DNA of 64,000 nt from Agrococcus pavilionensis RW1 (GTDB lineage: Bacteria > Actinomycetota > Actinomycetes > Actinomycetales > Microbacteriaceae): positions 1 to 64,000 of the forward strand of contig NZ_ASHR01000026.1 of the NCBI RefSeq assembly GCF_000400485.1, read 5' to 3'. Below are positions 17,570 through 26,878 of this stretch, in pieces. How positions within the stretch are numbered: position 1 is the first letter of the stretch; each line of letters starts with the position of its first letter. The notes beneath the pieces are model-generated. The model was not told the DNA's origin, did no database searches, and was given only the letters and a program-made list of their open reading frames with translations. The position numbers and the translations under genes are program-made.

Positions 17570-19206
17570 TGGACGTCGTCGAGCTCGCCGCTCGCATCCA
17601 GGCGATGCCCGACGACGCGCTCGACCTGCTCGTCACCGCGCGGCAGGCGCCCCCGCAGCTCTCGTCGACGTTCGACCTCGCCGAGCACCTGCTGACGGAT
17701 GCGTCGATCGCGCAGGCGCTCCGGTGGCGGTCGGGTGCAGAGCTCGCCGCGCTCGCCGCGGGCGCGTCGTCGCCGCGGCTCGACGCGCTGCTGCTCGGCG
17801 TCGACGGCGCGGCCCTCGCGCCGGTCGCTGCGCTCGCCGCGGCCGCCGCCGGCGCGCGCCCCTCCCGCGATGCCGAGCCGGTCGACTCCCCCACCGCGCC
17901 GCAGCTCGCGATCGACGAGGCGATCAAGGTGGCCGAGCTCGTGCACCGCATCGCCGACCACCCGATCACGCTCCGCTCGCGCGCGCAGCTGCCCGCCGCC
18001 GTCGTGCGCGACCTCGCTGCCTCGATCGACGCGGAGCCCGGGCAGCTCGACGAGCGGCTCGAGCTCGCGAGCGCCGCGGGCCTCGTCGACAAGCACGACG
18101 GCCGGCTCCGCGCGACCGTCGACGCCGACGAGTGGCTCGCCTCCCCCGTGCCCGACCGCTGGCTCCGGGTCGCGACCGCCTGGCTCGAGGCGACCGACGA
18201 CCTCTCGGCCGTCGCGACCGGTGACTTCCCGCTCGCCGACGACGCCGTGCGGGCCGTCCGCGAGCGCCAGGCGCGACAGGCCCGCCGGCTCGGGCTCGTC
18301 GACGGCAGGCTCCCGACGACGCTCGCCGCCGCGCTCGCCCACGACCCGGGTGCCGCGCGCGAGACGCTCGCCGCCCACGTGCCGCCCGCCACCGCATCCG
18401 TCTACCTGCAGCCCGACCTCTCGGCCGTCGCCCCCGGGCCGCTCCGCGCCGCCGTCGACGCGCGCCTGCGCGGCATCGCCCGCATCGAGCGCGCCGGCAT
18501 CGCCTCGCAGTGGCGCATCACGGCGCAGAGCGTCGCCGCTGGGCTCGCGAGCGGCGAGAGCGCCGACGGGGTGCTCGAGTTCCTCGCGGGCATCTCGCTC
18601 ACCGGCGTGCCGCAACCGGTCGCCTACCTCGTGCGCGACACCGCCGCGCGCTTCGGCAGCCTGCGCGTGCGCTCCGTCGACCCGACGGCCGAGGGCGGCG
18701 CCCGCGCGCAGGTGCGCAGCGACGACGAGCAGCTCATCCGCACGATCGCGGTGGATCGCGCGCTCGTCACCGCGGGCCCCGTGCAGACCGGCCCGCACCG
18801 CCTGACCTTCCGGCTGAGCGCCGAGGAGGTGCTCGAGGCGCTGCTCGAGGAGCGCTACCCCGCGGTGCTCGAGGACGAGGAGGGCGAGCTCGTGCTGCGC
18901 CGGCCCGAGCGCGCGCCGCGCCGGGAGCGCGAGCGGCACCGGCTCGTCGCGCGGCTCCGCGACGCGGGCTTCGAGGTCGGCGAGCACGAGCGCGCGTGGC
19001 TCGAGCGGCAGCTGCAGTCGGCCGTCCGCGAGCGCATGCCCGTGCGGCTCACCGTGACGACCTCGAGCGAGCCGGTCGACATCGAGCTCGTGCCGCTCGC
19101 GGTCGCGAACGGCCGGCTCCGCGCGCGTGACGCCAACCGCGACGTCGAGCGCACGCTGCCGCTCAGCGCGATCACGAAGGTCGCGGGGCTCGGCGTCGCG
19201 AGCTAG
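17569..19206 (+). CDS. Helicase-associated domain protein (Helicase_C_3)
   Basis: 545 residues, Ala/Leu-rich and repetitive in helix pattern. The middle region (VYLQPDLSAVAPG, then ERAGIASQWRIT) matches the helicase_C_3-type domain that accompanies XPB-like helicases; the last 100 residues resemble a small DNA-processing domain. No Walker motifs, so it is not itself a helicase. An XPB-like helicase gene lies 3.6 kb away (22804), and the two kinds of protein commonly occur together in actinobacteria; a joint DNA-repair role is inferred. Confidence 0.75.
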   Translation: MDVVELAARIQAMPDDALDLLVTARQAPPQLSSTFDLAEHLLTDASIAQALRWRSGAELAALAAGASSPRLDALLLGVDGAALAPVAALAAAAAGARPSRDAEPVDSPTAPQLAIDEAIKVAELVHRIADHPITLRSRAQLPAAVVRDLAASIDAEPGQLDERLELASAAGLVDKHDGRLRATVDADEWLASPVPDRWLRVATAWLEATDDLSAVATGDFPLADDAVRAVRERQARQARRLGLVDGRLPTTLAAALAHDPGAARETLAAHVPPATASVYLQPDLSAVAPGPLRAAVDARLRGIARIERAGIASQWRITAQSVAAGLASGESADGVLEFLAGISLTGVPQPVAYLVRDTAARFGSLRVRSVDPTAEGGARAQVRSDDEQLIRTIAVDRALVTAGPVQTGPHRLTFRLSAEEVLEALLEERYPAVLEDEEGELVLRRPERAPRRERERHRLVARLRDAGFEVGEHERAWLERQLQSAVRERMPVRLTVTTSSEPVDIELVPLAVANGRLRARDANRDVERTLPLSAITKVAGLGVAS

Positions 19207-19243
19207 CCCGGCACGCCTCGCCCGGCCCGGGCGATCGGGCGGC

Positions 19244-19927
19244 CTACTCCAGCGTCGCCTGGATCGCGGTCTCGATGTCGCCGATCGCCTGCAGATCCAG
19301 CCGCTCCCCGTCGATGAAGATGCTCGGGGTGCGATCGACGCCCAGCGCCACGCCGGCCTGGAAGTCCTGCTCGACGCGCGCCAGCGTCGCGGGGTCGGCG
19401 ATCGCGGCATCGTACGCCGCCATGTCGAGCCCGAGCTCTTGCGCATAGCCTCGGAACACGTCGGCCGCAGACGTCTGCGCCTCTCCCCACGCAGGCTGCG
19501 TCTCGAACATCCGCTGGTACATCGCCTCGAAGGCACCCTGCTGCGCTGCCGCCTCGACGGCGACCGCCGCATTGCCGGAGTTGAAGTGCCCCGGCAGCGG
19601 GAAGTAGCGCACCGCGAACGTCACCTCGCCGTCGTACTTCTGGCGGAGCTCCTCCATGGTGGGGTACACGGCACCGCACGCCTCGCACTCGAAGTCGAGG
19701 AACTCCACCACGACGGGCGCGTCCGCGCCGGCGTCGTTCAGCAGGTGAGTCGTCTCGTCCACGAGCGGCGGCAGCGCGGCTTCAGCGGTCGCGCTCTCGC
19801 TCGGCGCCTCTCGGACGACCGCGGCGCCATCTGCCTCCCACGGGCGGACGACGAGCAGCACCACGATCGCGACGATCGCGACGGCACCGAGGATGATCGA
19901 GACAGCAGTGAGAGAGCGGGTACGCAC
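19244..19927 (-). CDS. Membrane-anchored DsbA-like thioredoxin-fold protein
   Basis: 227 residues: an N-terminal membrane anchor (about 8-28) and an external DsbA-type domain with active site CEAC in FLDFECEACG and cis-proline in RTPSIF. It should oxidise or isomerise cysteines of secreted proteins. GTG 19927 has TAGAGT 6 bases upstream, indicating a leaderless transcript. Monocistronic between the helicase-associated protein and the Nramp gene. One of four extracytoplasmic thioredoxin-fold proteins in this window. Confidence 0.87.
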   Translation of the reverse strand: MRTRSLTAVSIILGAVAIVAIVVLLVVRPWEADGAAVVREAPSESATAEAALPPLVDETTHLLNDAGADAPVVVEFLDFECEACGAVYPTMEELRQKYDGEVTFAVRYFPLPGHFNSGNAAVAVEAAAQQGAFEAMYQRMFETQPAWGEAQTSAADVFRGYAQELGLDMAAYDAAIADPATLARVEQDFQAGVALGVDRTPSIFIDGERLDLQAIGDIETAIQATLE

Positions 19928-20057
19928 CGTCCCACTCTACCCTCGAGCCGCTCTGCCTCACGACGCCCCGGCATCGGAGGCATGCCGGAACAGGAGCACG
20001 AGCGAGGCAGCAGAGGCGGCGAGGCGCCGCCTGGCTCGACCGGCTGCGGCGCGTGCC

Positions 20058-21302
20058 TCACGGCTCGAGGACGACGAGCAGCAGGAGCAGCACGTTGAGC
20101 GCCGTGAGCACAGCGGCGGCCAGCCAGCCCGAGAGCGTCGTCCAGGCCTTGTTGACGAAGGCTCCCATGAGCGCGCGATCGGCGGTGAGGCGCACGAGCG
20201 GGATGAGTGCGAAGGGGATGCCGAACGACAGCACGACCTGGCTCAGCACGAGCGCGAGCGTGGGGTCCACGCCGACCGCGAGGACGGCGAGCGCGGGGAC
20301 GAGGGTGATCAGCCGACGAGTGAGCAGCGGCACGCGAGTGCGCAGCAGTCCCTGCATGATCTCGGCGCCCGCGTACGCTCCTACCGAGGTCGACGCCAGC
20401 CCGGAGGCGAGGAGCCCCACCGCGAAGAGCATCGCGACCACCGGCCCCAGCGCCGCGCTGAGCGCCGCGTGCGCCCCCTCGAGCGTGTCCGTGCCCTCCA
20501 CCCCGGCGAGGTTCGTCGCGGCGAGGAGCATCATCGCGACGTTGACGCTGCCTGCGATGAGCATCGCGACCGAGACATCGATGCGCGTCGCTCGCAGCAG
20601 CGTCGGCGTGGTGAATCCCGAGCGCTCGCGGAAGCGGTCGCGCGCAAGGCTCGAGTGCGCGTAGATGGCGTGCGGCATGATCGTCGCGCCGAGCACGCTC
20701 ACGGCGAGCAGCACGGAGTCAGTGCCGTCGAATCGCGGCACGAGGCCCGCGGCGATGGCCGCTCCGTCCGGCGGGGAGACGACCACGCCCCATCCGAACC
20801 CCACGACGATCACGGCGAGCAGTGCGATCACGACCCCTTCGAACGCCCGCGGCCCGCGAGTCGACTGCACGGCCAGCAGCATCATCGACACCGCGCCTGT
20901 GACGATGCCGCCGACGAGCAGCGGCATGTCGAACAGCAGCCAGAGCGCCACCGCACCGCCGATGACCTCCGCCAGGTCGGTCGCCATGGCGACGCCCTCG
21001 GCCTGCACCCAGTAGGCGATGCGTCCGGTGCGCGAGCCGATCCTCTCGCCGCACAGCTGCGGCAGGCTCTTGCCGGTGACGACCCCGAGCTTCGCCGAGA
21101 GGTACTGGATGAGCCAGGCGACGAGGTTCGCGCTCACGACGACCCAGATGAGCAGGTAGCCGTACCGCGCCCCGGAGGTCACGTTCGCGGCGACGTTGCC
21201 GGGGTCGAGATAGGCCACGCCCGCGACGAGCGCGGGCCCGAGCAGCAGGAGCCAGTGGGACTGGCGCCGCACCCTGGCGGCCACGGCTGCACCGGCTTCC
21301 AT
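20058..21302 (-). CDS. mntH: Nramp-family divalent metal (Mn2+/Fe2+) transporter
   Basis: About 414 residues, 11 predicted membrane helices. The metal-binding DPGN (AYLDPGNVAANV) in helix 1 and MPHAIYAHS in helix 6 are intact, so proton-coupled manganese or iron uptake is expected. ATG 21302 has TACGCT 6-7 bases before it and no Shine-Dalgarno. A perfect palindrome GTTTCGG-N4-CCGAAAC begins 19 bases upstream of the start and is a likely metalloregulator operator. Confidence 0.9.
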   Translation of the reverse strand: MEAGAAVAARVRRQSHWLLLLGPALVAGVAYLDPGNVAANVTSGARYGYLLIWVVVSANLVAWLIQYLSAKLGVVTGKSLPQLCGERIGSRTGRIAYWVQAEGVAMATDLAEVIGGAVALWLLFDMPLLVGGIVTGAVSMMLLAVQSTRGPRAFEGVVIALLAVIVVGFGWGVVVSPPDGAAIAAGLVPRFDGTDSVLLAVSVLGATIMPHAIYAHSSLARDRFRERSGFTTPTLLRATRIDVSVAMLIAGSVNVAMMLLAATNLAGVEGTDTLEGAHAALSAALGPVVAMLFAVGLLASGLASTSVGAYAGAEIMQGLLRTRVPLLTRRLITLVPALAVLAVGVDPTLALVLSQVVLSFGIPFALIPLVRLTADRALMGAFVNKAWTTLSGWLAAAVLTALNVLLLLLVVLEP

Positions 21303-21320
21303 GCCACGAGCGTAGCCAAG

Positions 21321-21338
21321 GTTTCGGCGCACCGAAAC
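21321..21338. promoter_or_regulatory. Palindrome upstream of the Nramp transporter gene
   Basis: Perfect 7-4-7 inverted repeat GTTTCGG-CGCA-CCGAAAC beside the predicted promoter. Size and placement fit a DtxR-family (MntR-like) operator; the protein binding it is not established. Confidence 0.55.
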
Positions 21339-21377
21339 ACAGTCGTGCGGAACACCGAATGTGCGCGCCGCGCGACG

Positions 21378-22319
21378 CTACGGGTGCCGCACGGCGCGGG
21401 ACTCCTCAGCACTGATCTGCGCCGTCTCGATCTGGAACGTCGAGTGGTGCACGGCCACGCTGAAGTGCTCGGCGACGCACCGCTGCACGTCGCGCAGCAC
21501 TTCCGCGGCGTGGCCGTCGGTGAAGCAGCCGTCATCCACGACCACGTGCGCGCTGATCGTCGGCAGACCGGTCGCCACGGTGGAGGCGTGCAGGTCATGC
21601 ACGTCCTCGACGTGCTCGAGCTCCCGGATGTGTCGGCGCACGTCGTCGAGGTCGAGCCCTTCGGGCGCGAACTCCATCAGGACCCTCGTCGTCTCCTTCA
21701 TCAGCATGACGGCGCGAGGGGCGATGAGCGCGGCGATGAACAGGCCCGCGATCGCGTCGGCCTGCTGGAAGCCGGTCGTGCTGATGACGATCGCGGCGAC
21801 GATCACGCCGAGCGAGCCCAGGGCATCGTTGAGCACCTCCAGGAAGGCGGCGCGCATGTTGAAGTTCGCCCCGCGGCTCGACGAGAGCACGAGGATCGCG
21901 ACGATGTTCACGGTCAGTCCGATCACACCGAACACGATGAGCTCGGACCCGGGGATCTCCGGCGGATCGAACAGCCGGCGCACGCCTTCGACAGCCGCGT
22001 AGACCCCGACGGCGAGCAGCAGCGTCGCCTGGCCGAGCGCCGCGATCACCTCGATGCGACGGAAGCCCCACGTCCGCTTCGCAGTGGTCGGGCGGTGCAT
22101 GAGCGTCGCGGCGATCAGTGCGACGAGCAGGCCCGCCGCGTCGGTGATCGCGTGCGCGGTGTCGGTCAGCAGCGCGAGGCTGCCCGTCATGACCGAGCCG
22201 ATCAGCTGGGCGACGACGATGCTCGCGGTGAGCGTGAACGCGATGGCGAGCCGCACGCGGAAGCCGCGCGCCGGCGCCTCTTCGCCCGCCGGCCCCGCGT
22301 GGCTATGCCCGGCGCCCAT
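21378..22319 (-). CDS. Cation diffusion facilitator (CDF) metal exporter
   Basis: 313 residues with six membrane helices and a cytoplasmic C-terminal domain. Metal-site features: HSHAG at the N-terminus, TDTAHAITDA (the HxxxD type site of helix 2) and DDGCFTDGHA in the C-terminal domain. It exports Zn2+, Co2+ or related ions using the proton gradient. ATG 22319 has GGAGG at 6 bases. It overlaps the end of the ArsR gene by 17 bases, so repressor and exporter form one operon. Confidence 0.9.
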   Translation of the reverse strand: MGAGHSHAGPAGEEAPARGFRVRLAIAFTLTASIVVAQLIGSVMTGSLALLTDTAHAITDAAGLLVALIAATLMHRPTTAKRTWGFRRIEVIAALGQATLLLAVGVYAAVEGVRRLFDPPEIPGSELIVFGVIGLTVNIVAILVLSSSRGANFNMRAAFLEVLNDALGSLGVIVAAIVISTTGFQQADAIAGLFIAALIAPRAVMLMKETTRVLMEFAPEGLDLDDVRRHIRELEHVEDVHDLHASTVATGLPTISAHVVVDDGCFTDGHAAEVLRDVQRCVAEHFSVAVHHSTFQIETAQISAEESRAVRHP

Positions 22320-22707
22320 CGGCACCCTCCTCGATCGTCGTCCCGCTCGGGTGGCCCGCGCCGGCAGTCAGGTGCACGCACAGCGAGTGTCGGGAGCCCG
22401 TGCTCTCGAGCAGCTGCTCCGCGGCGAGGATCAGCGCTGCCAGCGGCGCGGGCCGCGCCAGCGCGTACCAGGTGGAGCGGCCTTCGACGCGCGCCTCGAC
22501 GAGTCCGCACTCCGCCAGGAACGACACATGGGCGCTGACGGTCGACTGCGCGAGACCCAAGTGCTCGACGAGGTCGCGCACGCGGTGCTCACCCGAGGCC
22601 AGGTGCTGCAGCACCGCCAGGCGCGAGCCGTCACCCAGCGCCTGGAACAGGTGCGCGAAGGCGTTGGTGGCGACCGGATCCAGCCCCGTCGCCGCATATA
22701 TCGTCAT
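22303..22707 (-). CDS. ArsR/SmtB-family metal-sensing repressor
   Basis: 134 residues. The winged helix-turn-helix (about 20-100) includes VRDLVEHLGLAQSTVSAHVSFL. The C-terminal tail has RHSLCVHL and AGAGHPSG, whose Cys and His could form a C-terminal metal site like those of the NmtR/CzrA group. With the CDF exporter in the same operon it should derepress export when the metal is in excess. An imperfect palindrome covers its start codon. TATCAT 6 bases before ATG 22707 suggests a leaderless message. Confidence 0.87.
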   Translation of the reverse strand: MTIYAATGLDPVATNAFAHLFQALGDGSRLAVLQHLASGEHRVRDLVEHLGLAQSTVSAHVSFLAECGLVEARVEGRSTWYALARPAPLAALILAAEQLLESTGSRHSLCVHLTAGAGHPSGTTIEEGADGRRA

Positions 22708-22720
22708 AAGGCGATGATAT
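22698..22720. promoter_or_regulatory. Operator-like palindrome at the ArsR/CDF operon start
   Basis: ATATCGTC-N7-GATGATAT with one mismatch, covering the ATG and -10 box of the arsR-type gene; an inner GGCGAT-N3-ATCGCC repeat (22710-22724) overlaps it. AT-rich palindromes here are typical for ArsR/SmtB autoregulation. Confidence 0.6.
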
Positions 22721-22803
22721 CGCCATCTACCGCTGAGTCAACTGCGAGCGCGCGGGGGTCGAGACCTCCTGCTGTCCCGATCGAGGGACTAGGCTGGAAC
22801 GCT

Positions 22804-24453
22804 ATGACTCTCGGCCCCCTCATCGTCCAGTCCGACCGGACGGTGCTGCTCGAGGTCGCGCACCCCGACGCGGCCGCGGCGCGGCAGGCGCTGCAGGTGT
22901 TCGCCGAGCTCGAGCGGGCCCCCGAGCACATCCACACCTACCGCGTCACGCGGCTCGGGCTGTGGAACGCGCGCGCCGCGGGCCACTCGGCCGACGAGAT
23001 CATCGGCACGCTCGACCGCTACGCGAAGTTCCCCGTGCCCGCGGGCGTCGCGCATGACATCCGCGAGACGATCGGCCGCTACGGGCGGCTCGTGATCGAG
23101 CGCGACGACGAGGGCCTCGTGCTCCGCAGCCAGGACCGCCCCGTGCTCGAGGAGGTGCGGCGCTCGAAGAAGATCGCCCCGCTGCTCGCGGGCCCCGTCG
23201 ACGGCGGCATCCGGGTGGTCGACTGGGCGCGCGGCGAGCTCAAGCAGGAGCTCGTCAAGCTCGGCTGGCCCGCCGAGGACCTCGCGGGCTACACGCCCGG
23301 CACCCCGCTCGAGATCGAGCTGGTCGAGGACGGCTGGACCCTGCGCCCCTACCAGGCGGATGCCGTGACGCAGTTCGCCGACGCCGGCTCAGGCGTCGTC
23401 GTGCTCCCGTGCGGCGCCGGCAAGACGATCGTCGGGGCGGCGGCGATGGCCGCGACCGACACGACGACGCTCATCCTCGTCACGAACACCGTCTCGGCGC
23501 GGCAGTGGCGGGCCGAGCTGCTCGCGCGCACGAGCCTCACCGAGGACGAGATCGGCGAGTACTCCGGCGCGTCGAAGGAGATCAAGCCCGTCACGATCGC
23601 GACCTACCAGATCCTCACCGTCAAGCGCGGGGGCGAGTACGCGCACCTCGGCGTGCTCGACGCGCTCGACTGGGGCCTCATCGTCTACGACGAGGTGCAC
23701 CTGCTGCCCGCGCCGGTGTTCAAGCTCACCGCCGACCTGCAGGCGCGGCGCCGGCTCGGGCTCACCGCGACGCTCGTGCGCGAGGACGGCCGCGAGTCGG
23801 ACGTCTTCAGCCTCATCGGGCCCAAGCGCTTCGACGCGCCGTGGAAGGAGATCGAGGCGCAGGGCTTCATCGCGCCCGCCGAGTGCTTCGAGGTGCGCAT
23901 CGACCTCGACGAGGACGAGCGGCTCGAGTACGCCGCCTCCGGCGATCGCGACCGCTACCGCATCGCCGCCTCGAGCCCGCGCAAGATCGACACCGTGCGC
24001 CGCGTGCTCGCGCAGCACCCCGAGGAGCCGACGCTCGTCATCGGGCAGTACCTCGACCAGCTGCACGAGCTCGCCGCCGCGCTCGACGCGCCGCTCATCA
24101 CCGGCGAGACGCCCGTCTCCGAGCGCGAGGAGCTCTTCCAGGCGTTCCGCACCGGCGAGGAGCGCGTGCTCGTGGTCTCGAAGGTCGCGAACTTCTCCGT
24201 CGACCTGCCCGACGCATCCCTCGCCGTCCAGGTCTCGGGCTCGTTCGGCTCGCGGCAGGAGGAGGCGCAGCGGCTCGGTCGGCTGCTGCGGCCGAAGGGC
24301 GGCCGCACGGCGAGCTTCTACACGATCGTCGCGCGCGACACGGTCGACCAGGAGTTCGCACTCGGCCGCCAGCGCTTCCTCGCCGAGCAGGGCTACGCCT
24401 ACACGATCCTCGACGAGCACGAGCTCGGCATCGCCGATCGCGCCGCCGTCTGA
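22804..24453 (+). CDS. XPB/Ssl2-like DNA helicase
   Basis: 549 residues. An N-terminal damage-recognition-type domain (about 1-180) is followed by the SF2 core: Walker A in LPCGAGKT, DEVH box in VYDEVHLLP, motif III LTATLVRE and motif VI QRLGRLLRPKG. Bacterial XPB proteins are 3'-5' helicases implicated in DNA repair; mycobacterial XPB is the known model. TAGGCT lies about 8 bases before ATG 22804, giving a probably leaderless transcript. The helicase-associated protein at 17569 may be its partner. Confidence 0.92.
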   Translation: MTLGPLIVQSDRTVLLEVAHPDAAAARQALQVFAELERAPEHIHTYRVTRLGLWNARAAGHSADEIIGTLDRYAKFPVPAGVAHDIRETIGRYGRLVIERDDEGLVLRSQDRPVLEEVRRSKKIAPLLAGPVDGGIRVVDWARGELKQELVKLGWPAEDLAGYTPGTPLEIELVEDGWTLRPYQADAVTQFADAGSGVVVLPCGAGKTIVGAAAMAATDTTTLILVTNTVSARQWRAELLARTSLTEDEIGEYSGASKEIKPVTIATYQILTVKRGGEYAHLGVLDALDWGLIVYDEVHLLPAPVFKLTADLQARRRLGLTATLVREDGRESDVFSLIGPKRFDAPWKEIEAQGFIAPAECFEVRIDLDEDERLEYAASGDRDRYRIAASSPRKIDTVRRVLAQHPEEPTLVIGQYLDQLHELAAALDAPLITGETPVSEREELFQAFRTGEERVLVVSKVANFSVDLPDASLAVQVSGSFGSRQEEAQRLGRLLRPKGGRTASFYTIVARDTVDQEFALGRQRFLAEQGYAYTILDEHELGIADRAAV

Positions 24454-24506
24454 AGCGTTCCGGCGACTCCCAGACTCTTCTCAGGCAATCACCAGAGACT
24501 GTGCGC

Positions 24507-25202
24507 ATGACCGAGCCGAACGCCAAAGTCCTCGTCGTCGACGACGAGCCGCACATCCGTGACCTGCTGACGACGAGCCTGCGCTTTGCGGGCTTCGACG
24601 TGCGCGCCGTCGGCGCGGGAGCCGCCGCCATCTCCGCCGTCCTCGAGGACGAGCCCGACCTCATCCTGCTCGACGTCATGCTCCCCGACATCAACGGCTT
24701 CGGCGTGACCAAGCGGCTGCGCGCATCCGGCTTCACCTCGCCCATCCTCTTCCTCACCGCCAAGGACGACACCGAGGACAAGATCAACGGCCTCACCGTC
24801 GGCGGCGACGACTACGTCACGAAGCCCTTCTCGCTCGACGAGATCATCGCCCGCATCAAGGCGATCCTGCGCCGCACGATGGCCGAGACCGACGACGCGA
24901 CCATCCACGTCGGCGACCTCGCGATGAACCAGGACACGCACGAGGTGACCGTGCGCGGCGAGGAGATCGAGCTCTCCCCCACCGAGTTCAAGCTGCTGCG
25001 CTACCTCATGCTCAACGCCAACCGCGTGCTCTCTAAGGCGCAGATCCTCGACCACGTCTGGGAGTACGACTTCAACGGCGACGTCGGCATCGTCGAGTCG
25101 TACATCTCCTACCTGCGGCGCAAGATCGACGACGGCGCGAGCGAGCCGATGATCGTCACCAAGCGCGGCTTCGGCTACATGCTGAAGTCCCCGAAGGCGT
25201 AG
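24507..25202 (+). CDS. OmpR-family response regulator
   Basis: 231 residues. Receiver domain with VVDDEP, phospho-acceptor Asp in LLDVMLPD and Lys in TKPFS; winged-helix effector ending in VTKRGFGYML. It is directly followed by its histidine kinase gene with no gap (TAG then GTG), so they form an operon. One TCTCAG motif lies about 25 bases upstream. Resembles the TcrA/TrcR group, but the regulon is unknown. Start chosen by family length; no clear ribosome binding site. Confidence 0.9.
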   Translation: MTEPNAKVLVVDDEPHIRDLLTTSLRFAGFDVRAVGAGAAAISAVLEDEPDLILLDVMLPDINGFGVTKRLRASGFTSPILFLTAKDDTEDKINGLTVGGDDYVTKPFSLDEIIARIKAILRRTMAETDDATIHVGDLAMNQDTHEVTVRGEEIELSPTEFKLLRYLMLNANRVLSKAQILDHVWEYDFNGDVGIVESYISYLRRKIDDGASEPMIVTKRGFGYMLKSPKA

Positions 25203-26816
25203 GTGCGACGGGCGCTGACCCGCCTGCTCGGCCGCACGTCGCTGGCCGGGCGGATCAGTGCACTCATCGTCGTGGTGATGACCTTCGGGCTCGTGCTCGC
25301 GGGCATCGGCACGCTCAGCATCATCCGCGACGCGCAGGTCGCCGACATCGACGTCGAGATCCAGGAGGCGCTGACGGCGTTCACGAGCGAGCCCGTCACG
25401 CGCCGCGACACCCCCGAGCAGTGCGACCTCGCGCAGCGGATGCCGAACACCTACTACCTGGGCGTCGCCGGGCCCGACGGCGTCATCGTCTGCGACAACA
25501 AGCTGCCCGACCCCGAGAACCCCGACCTGTCGGGGCTCTCGCTCGCGACGCTCGTCGAGCAGCCGAAGGCGTTCACGATCCCCTCGATCGACGGGCAGTC
25601 GACGTGGCGCACGCTCGTCGCGCCCACGACGGTCGAGGGCACCGGCGAGCTGCTCATCTCGGTCGTCGCGGTCAACACCGACCAGCTCGAGGCGACGACC
25701 GGCACCTTCATGCTCGTGTTCGCCGGCTTCTCGGTGCTCGCGGTCGTGCTCGGGGCCGCCCTCACGCGCATCCTCGCCGTCTCGACGCTCCGCGGCCTGC
25801 GGCGCACGGCGAAGCAGGCCGAGCGCTTCGCCGACGGCGACTACGAGACCCGCCTGTCGACCGAGCACCCGCGCACCGAGGTCGGCTCGCTGCAGCGCTC
25901 GCTCAACGGCATGCTCGATCGCATCGAGGCCGCGATCGAGCAGCGCGACGAGTCGGTGAAGCAGATGCGGCAGTTCGTCGGCGACGCGAGCCACGAGCTG
26001 CGCACGCCGCTCGTGTCGGTGCGCGGCTACGCCGAGCTCTACCGGATGGGCGCGATCTCGCGGCCCGAGGACGTCGCGAGCGCGATGGAGCGCATCGAGG
26101 GCGAGGCCAAGCGCATGGCGCGGCTCGTCGAGGACCTGCTGCAGCTCGCGCGGCTCGACGAGCGCCGCCCGATGGACCTGCAGCCGCTCGACCTCGTGCC
26201 GCTCGTCAACGACGCCGCCTCCGACACCCGCGCCGGCTCGCCCGACCGGCAGGTGCACGTGCTCCCGATCGACGCGGATGCGATGGGTCCCGTCGAGGAC
26301 GACGTCGACGACGCGCTCCCCGACGCGATCTTCACGCCGCCGCCGCTCACGCCGCCCGCGATCGTGCTCGGCGACGAGCACGCGCTGCGCCAGGTGATCT
26401 CGAACCTCATCGGCAACGCGCTGCGCTACACGCCGGAGGGCTCGCCGATCGAGCTCGCGGTCGGGGTCACCGCGCGCCGTCGCCGCGCGGTCGTGATGGT
26501 CGTCGACCACGGGCCGGGCGTGCCGGCCGATCAGCGCGGCAAGGTCTTCGAGCGCTTCTTCCGCACCGACGAGTCGCGCGCCCGCGAGACGGGCGGCTCG
26601 GGCCTCGGCCTCGCGATCGTGCGCGGCATCGTGCGCGCGCACGGCGGCCGGATCGACGTCGTCGAGACGCCCGGCGGCGGCGCGACCTTCCGCATGGCGA
26701 TCCCGCTCGCGCCCGACGAGGCCGTCATGGCGCTGAGCCACAAGCTGCGCCCCGCCGACACCCCCAACACGATCACGGGCGACCATCCACAGGCCCGCGC
26801 CGCCGCCGGGCGCTGA
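25203..26816 (+). CDS. Membrane sensor histidine kinase
   Basis: 537 residues. Membrane segments at about 15-38 and 172-195 enclose an external sensor of about 130 residues with two cysteines (EQCDLA and VCDNKL). HAMP, then DASHELRTP (phospho-acceptor His) and an ATPase domain with NLIGNALRY, DHGPGVP and GSGLGLAI. It pairs with the preceding response regulator. An acidic stretch (about 358-370) interrupts the usual spacing before the ATPase domain. Signal unknown. Confidence 0.9.
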   Translation: MRRALTRLLGRTSLAGRISALIVVVMTFGLVLAGIGTLSIIRDAQVADIDVEIQEALTAFTSEPVTRRDTPEQCDLAQRMPNTYYLGVAGPDGVIVCDNKLPDPENPDLSGLSLATLVEQPKAFTIPSIDGQSTWRTLVAPTTVEGTGELLISVVAVNTDQLEATTGTFMLVFAGFSVLAVVLGAALTRILAVSTLRGLRRTAKQAERFADGDYETRLSTEHPRTEVGSLQRSLNGMLDRIEAAIEQRDESVKQMRQFVGDASHELRTPLVSVRGYAELYRMGAISRPEDVASAMERIEGEAKRMARLVEDLLQLARLDERRPMDLQPLDLVPLVNDAASDTRAGSPDRQVHVLPIDADAMGPVEDDVDDALPDAIFTPPPLTPPAIVLGDEHALRQVISNLIGNALRYTPEGSPIELAVGVTARRRRAVVMVVDHGPGVPADQRGKVFERFFRTDESRARETGGSGLGLAIVRGIVRAHGGRIDVVETPGGGATFRMAIPLAPDEAVMALSHKLRPADTPNTITGDHPQARAAAGR

Positions 26817-26878
26817 CCCGACGCATCCCCCTACCGTCTGCCCCGAGCGCGGATGCTCCGCGCGGGATCGAGGGGATC

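Noticed and set aside
19893-22538. Plus-strand frame of 881 codons opposite the Nramp, CDF and ArsR genes
   Set aside because: Extremely rich in Arg, His and Asp with no motif; the minus-strand genes explain the region.
24489-26786. Minus-strand open frame of 765 codons opposite the response regulator and kinase
   Set aside because: Antisense shadow of two clear two-component genes; composition typical of reverse reading of GC-rich codons.
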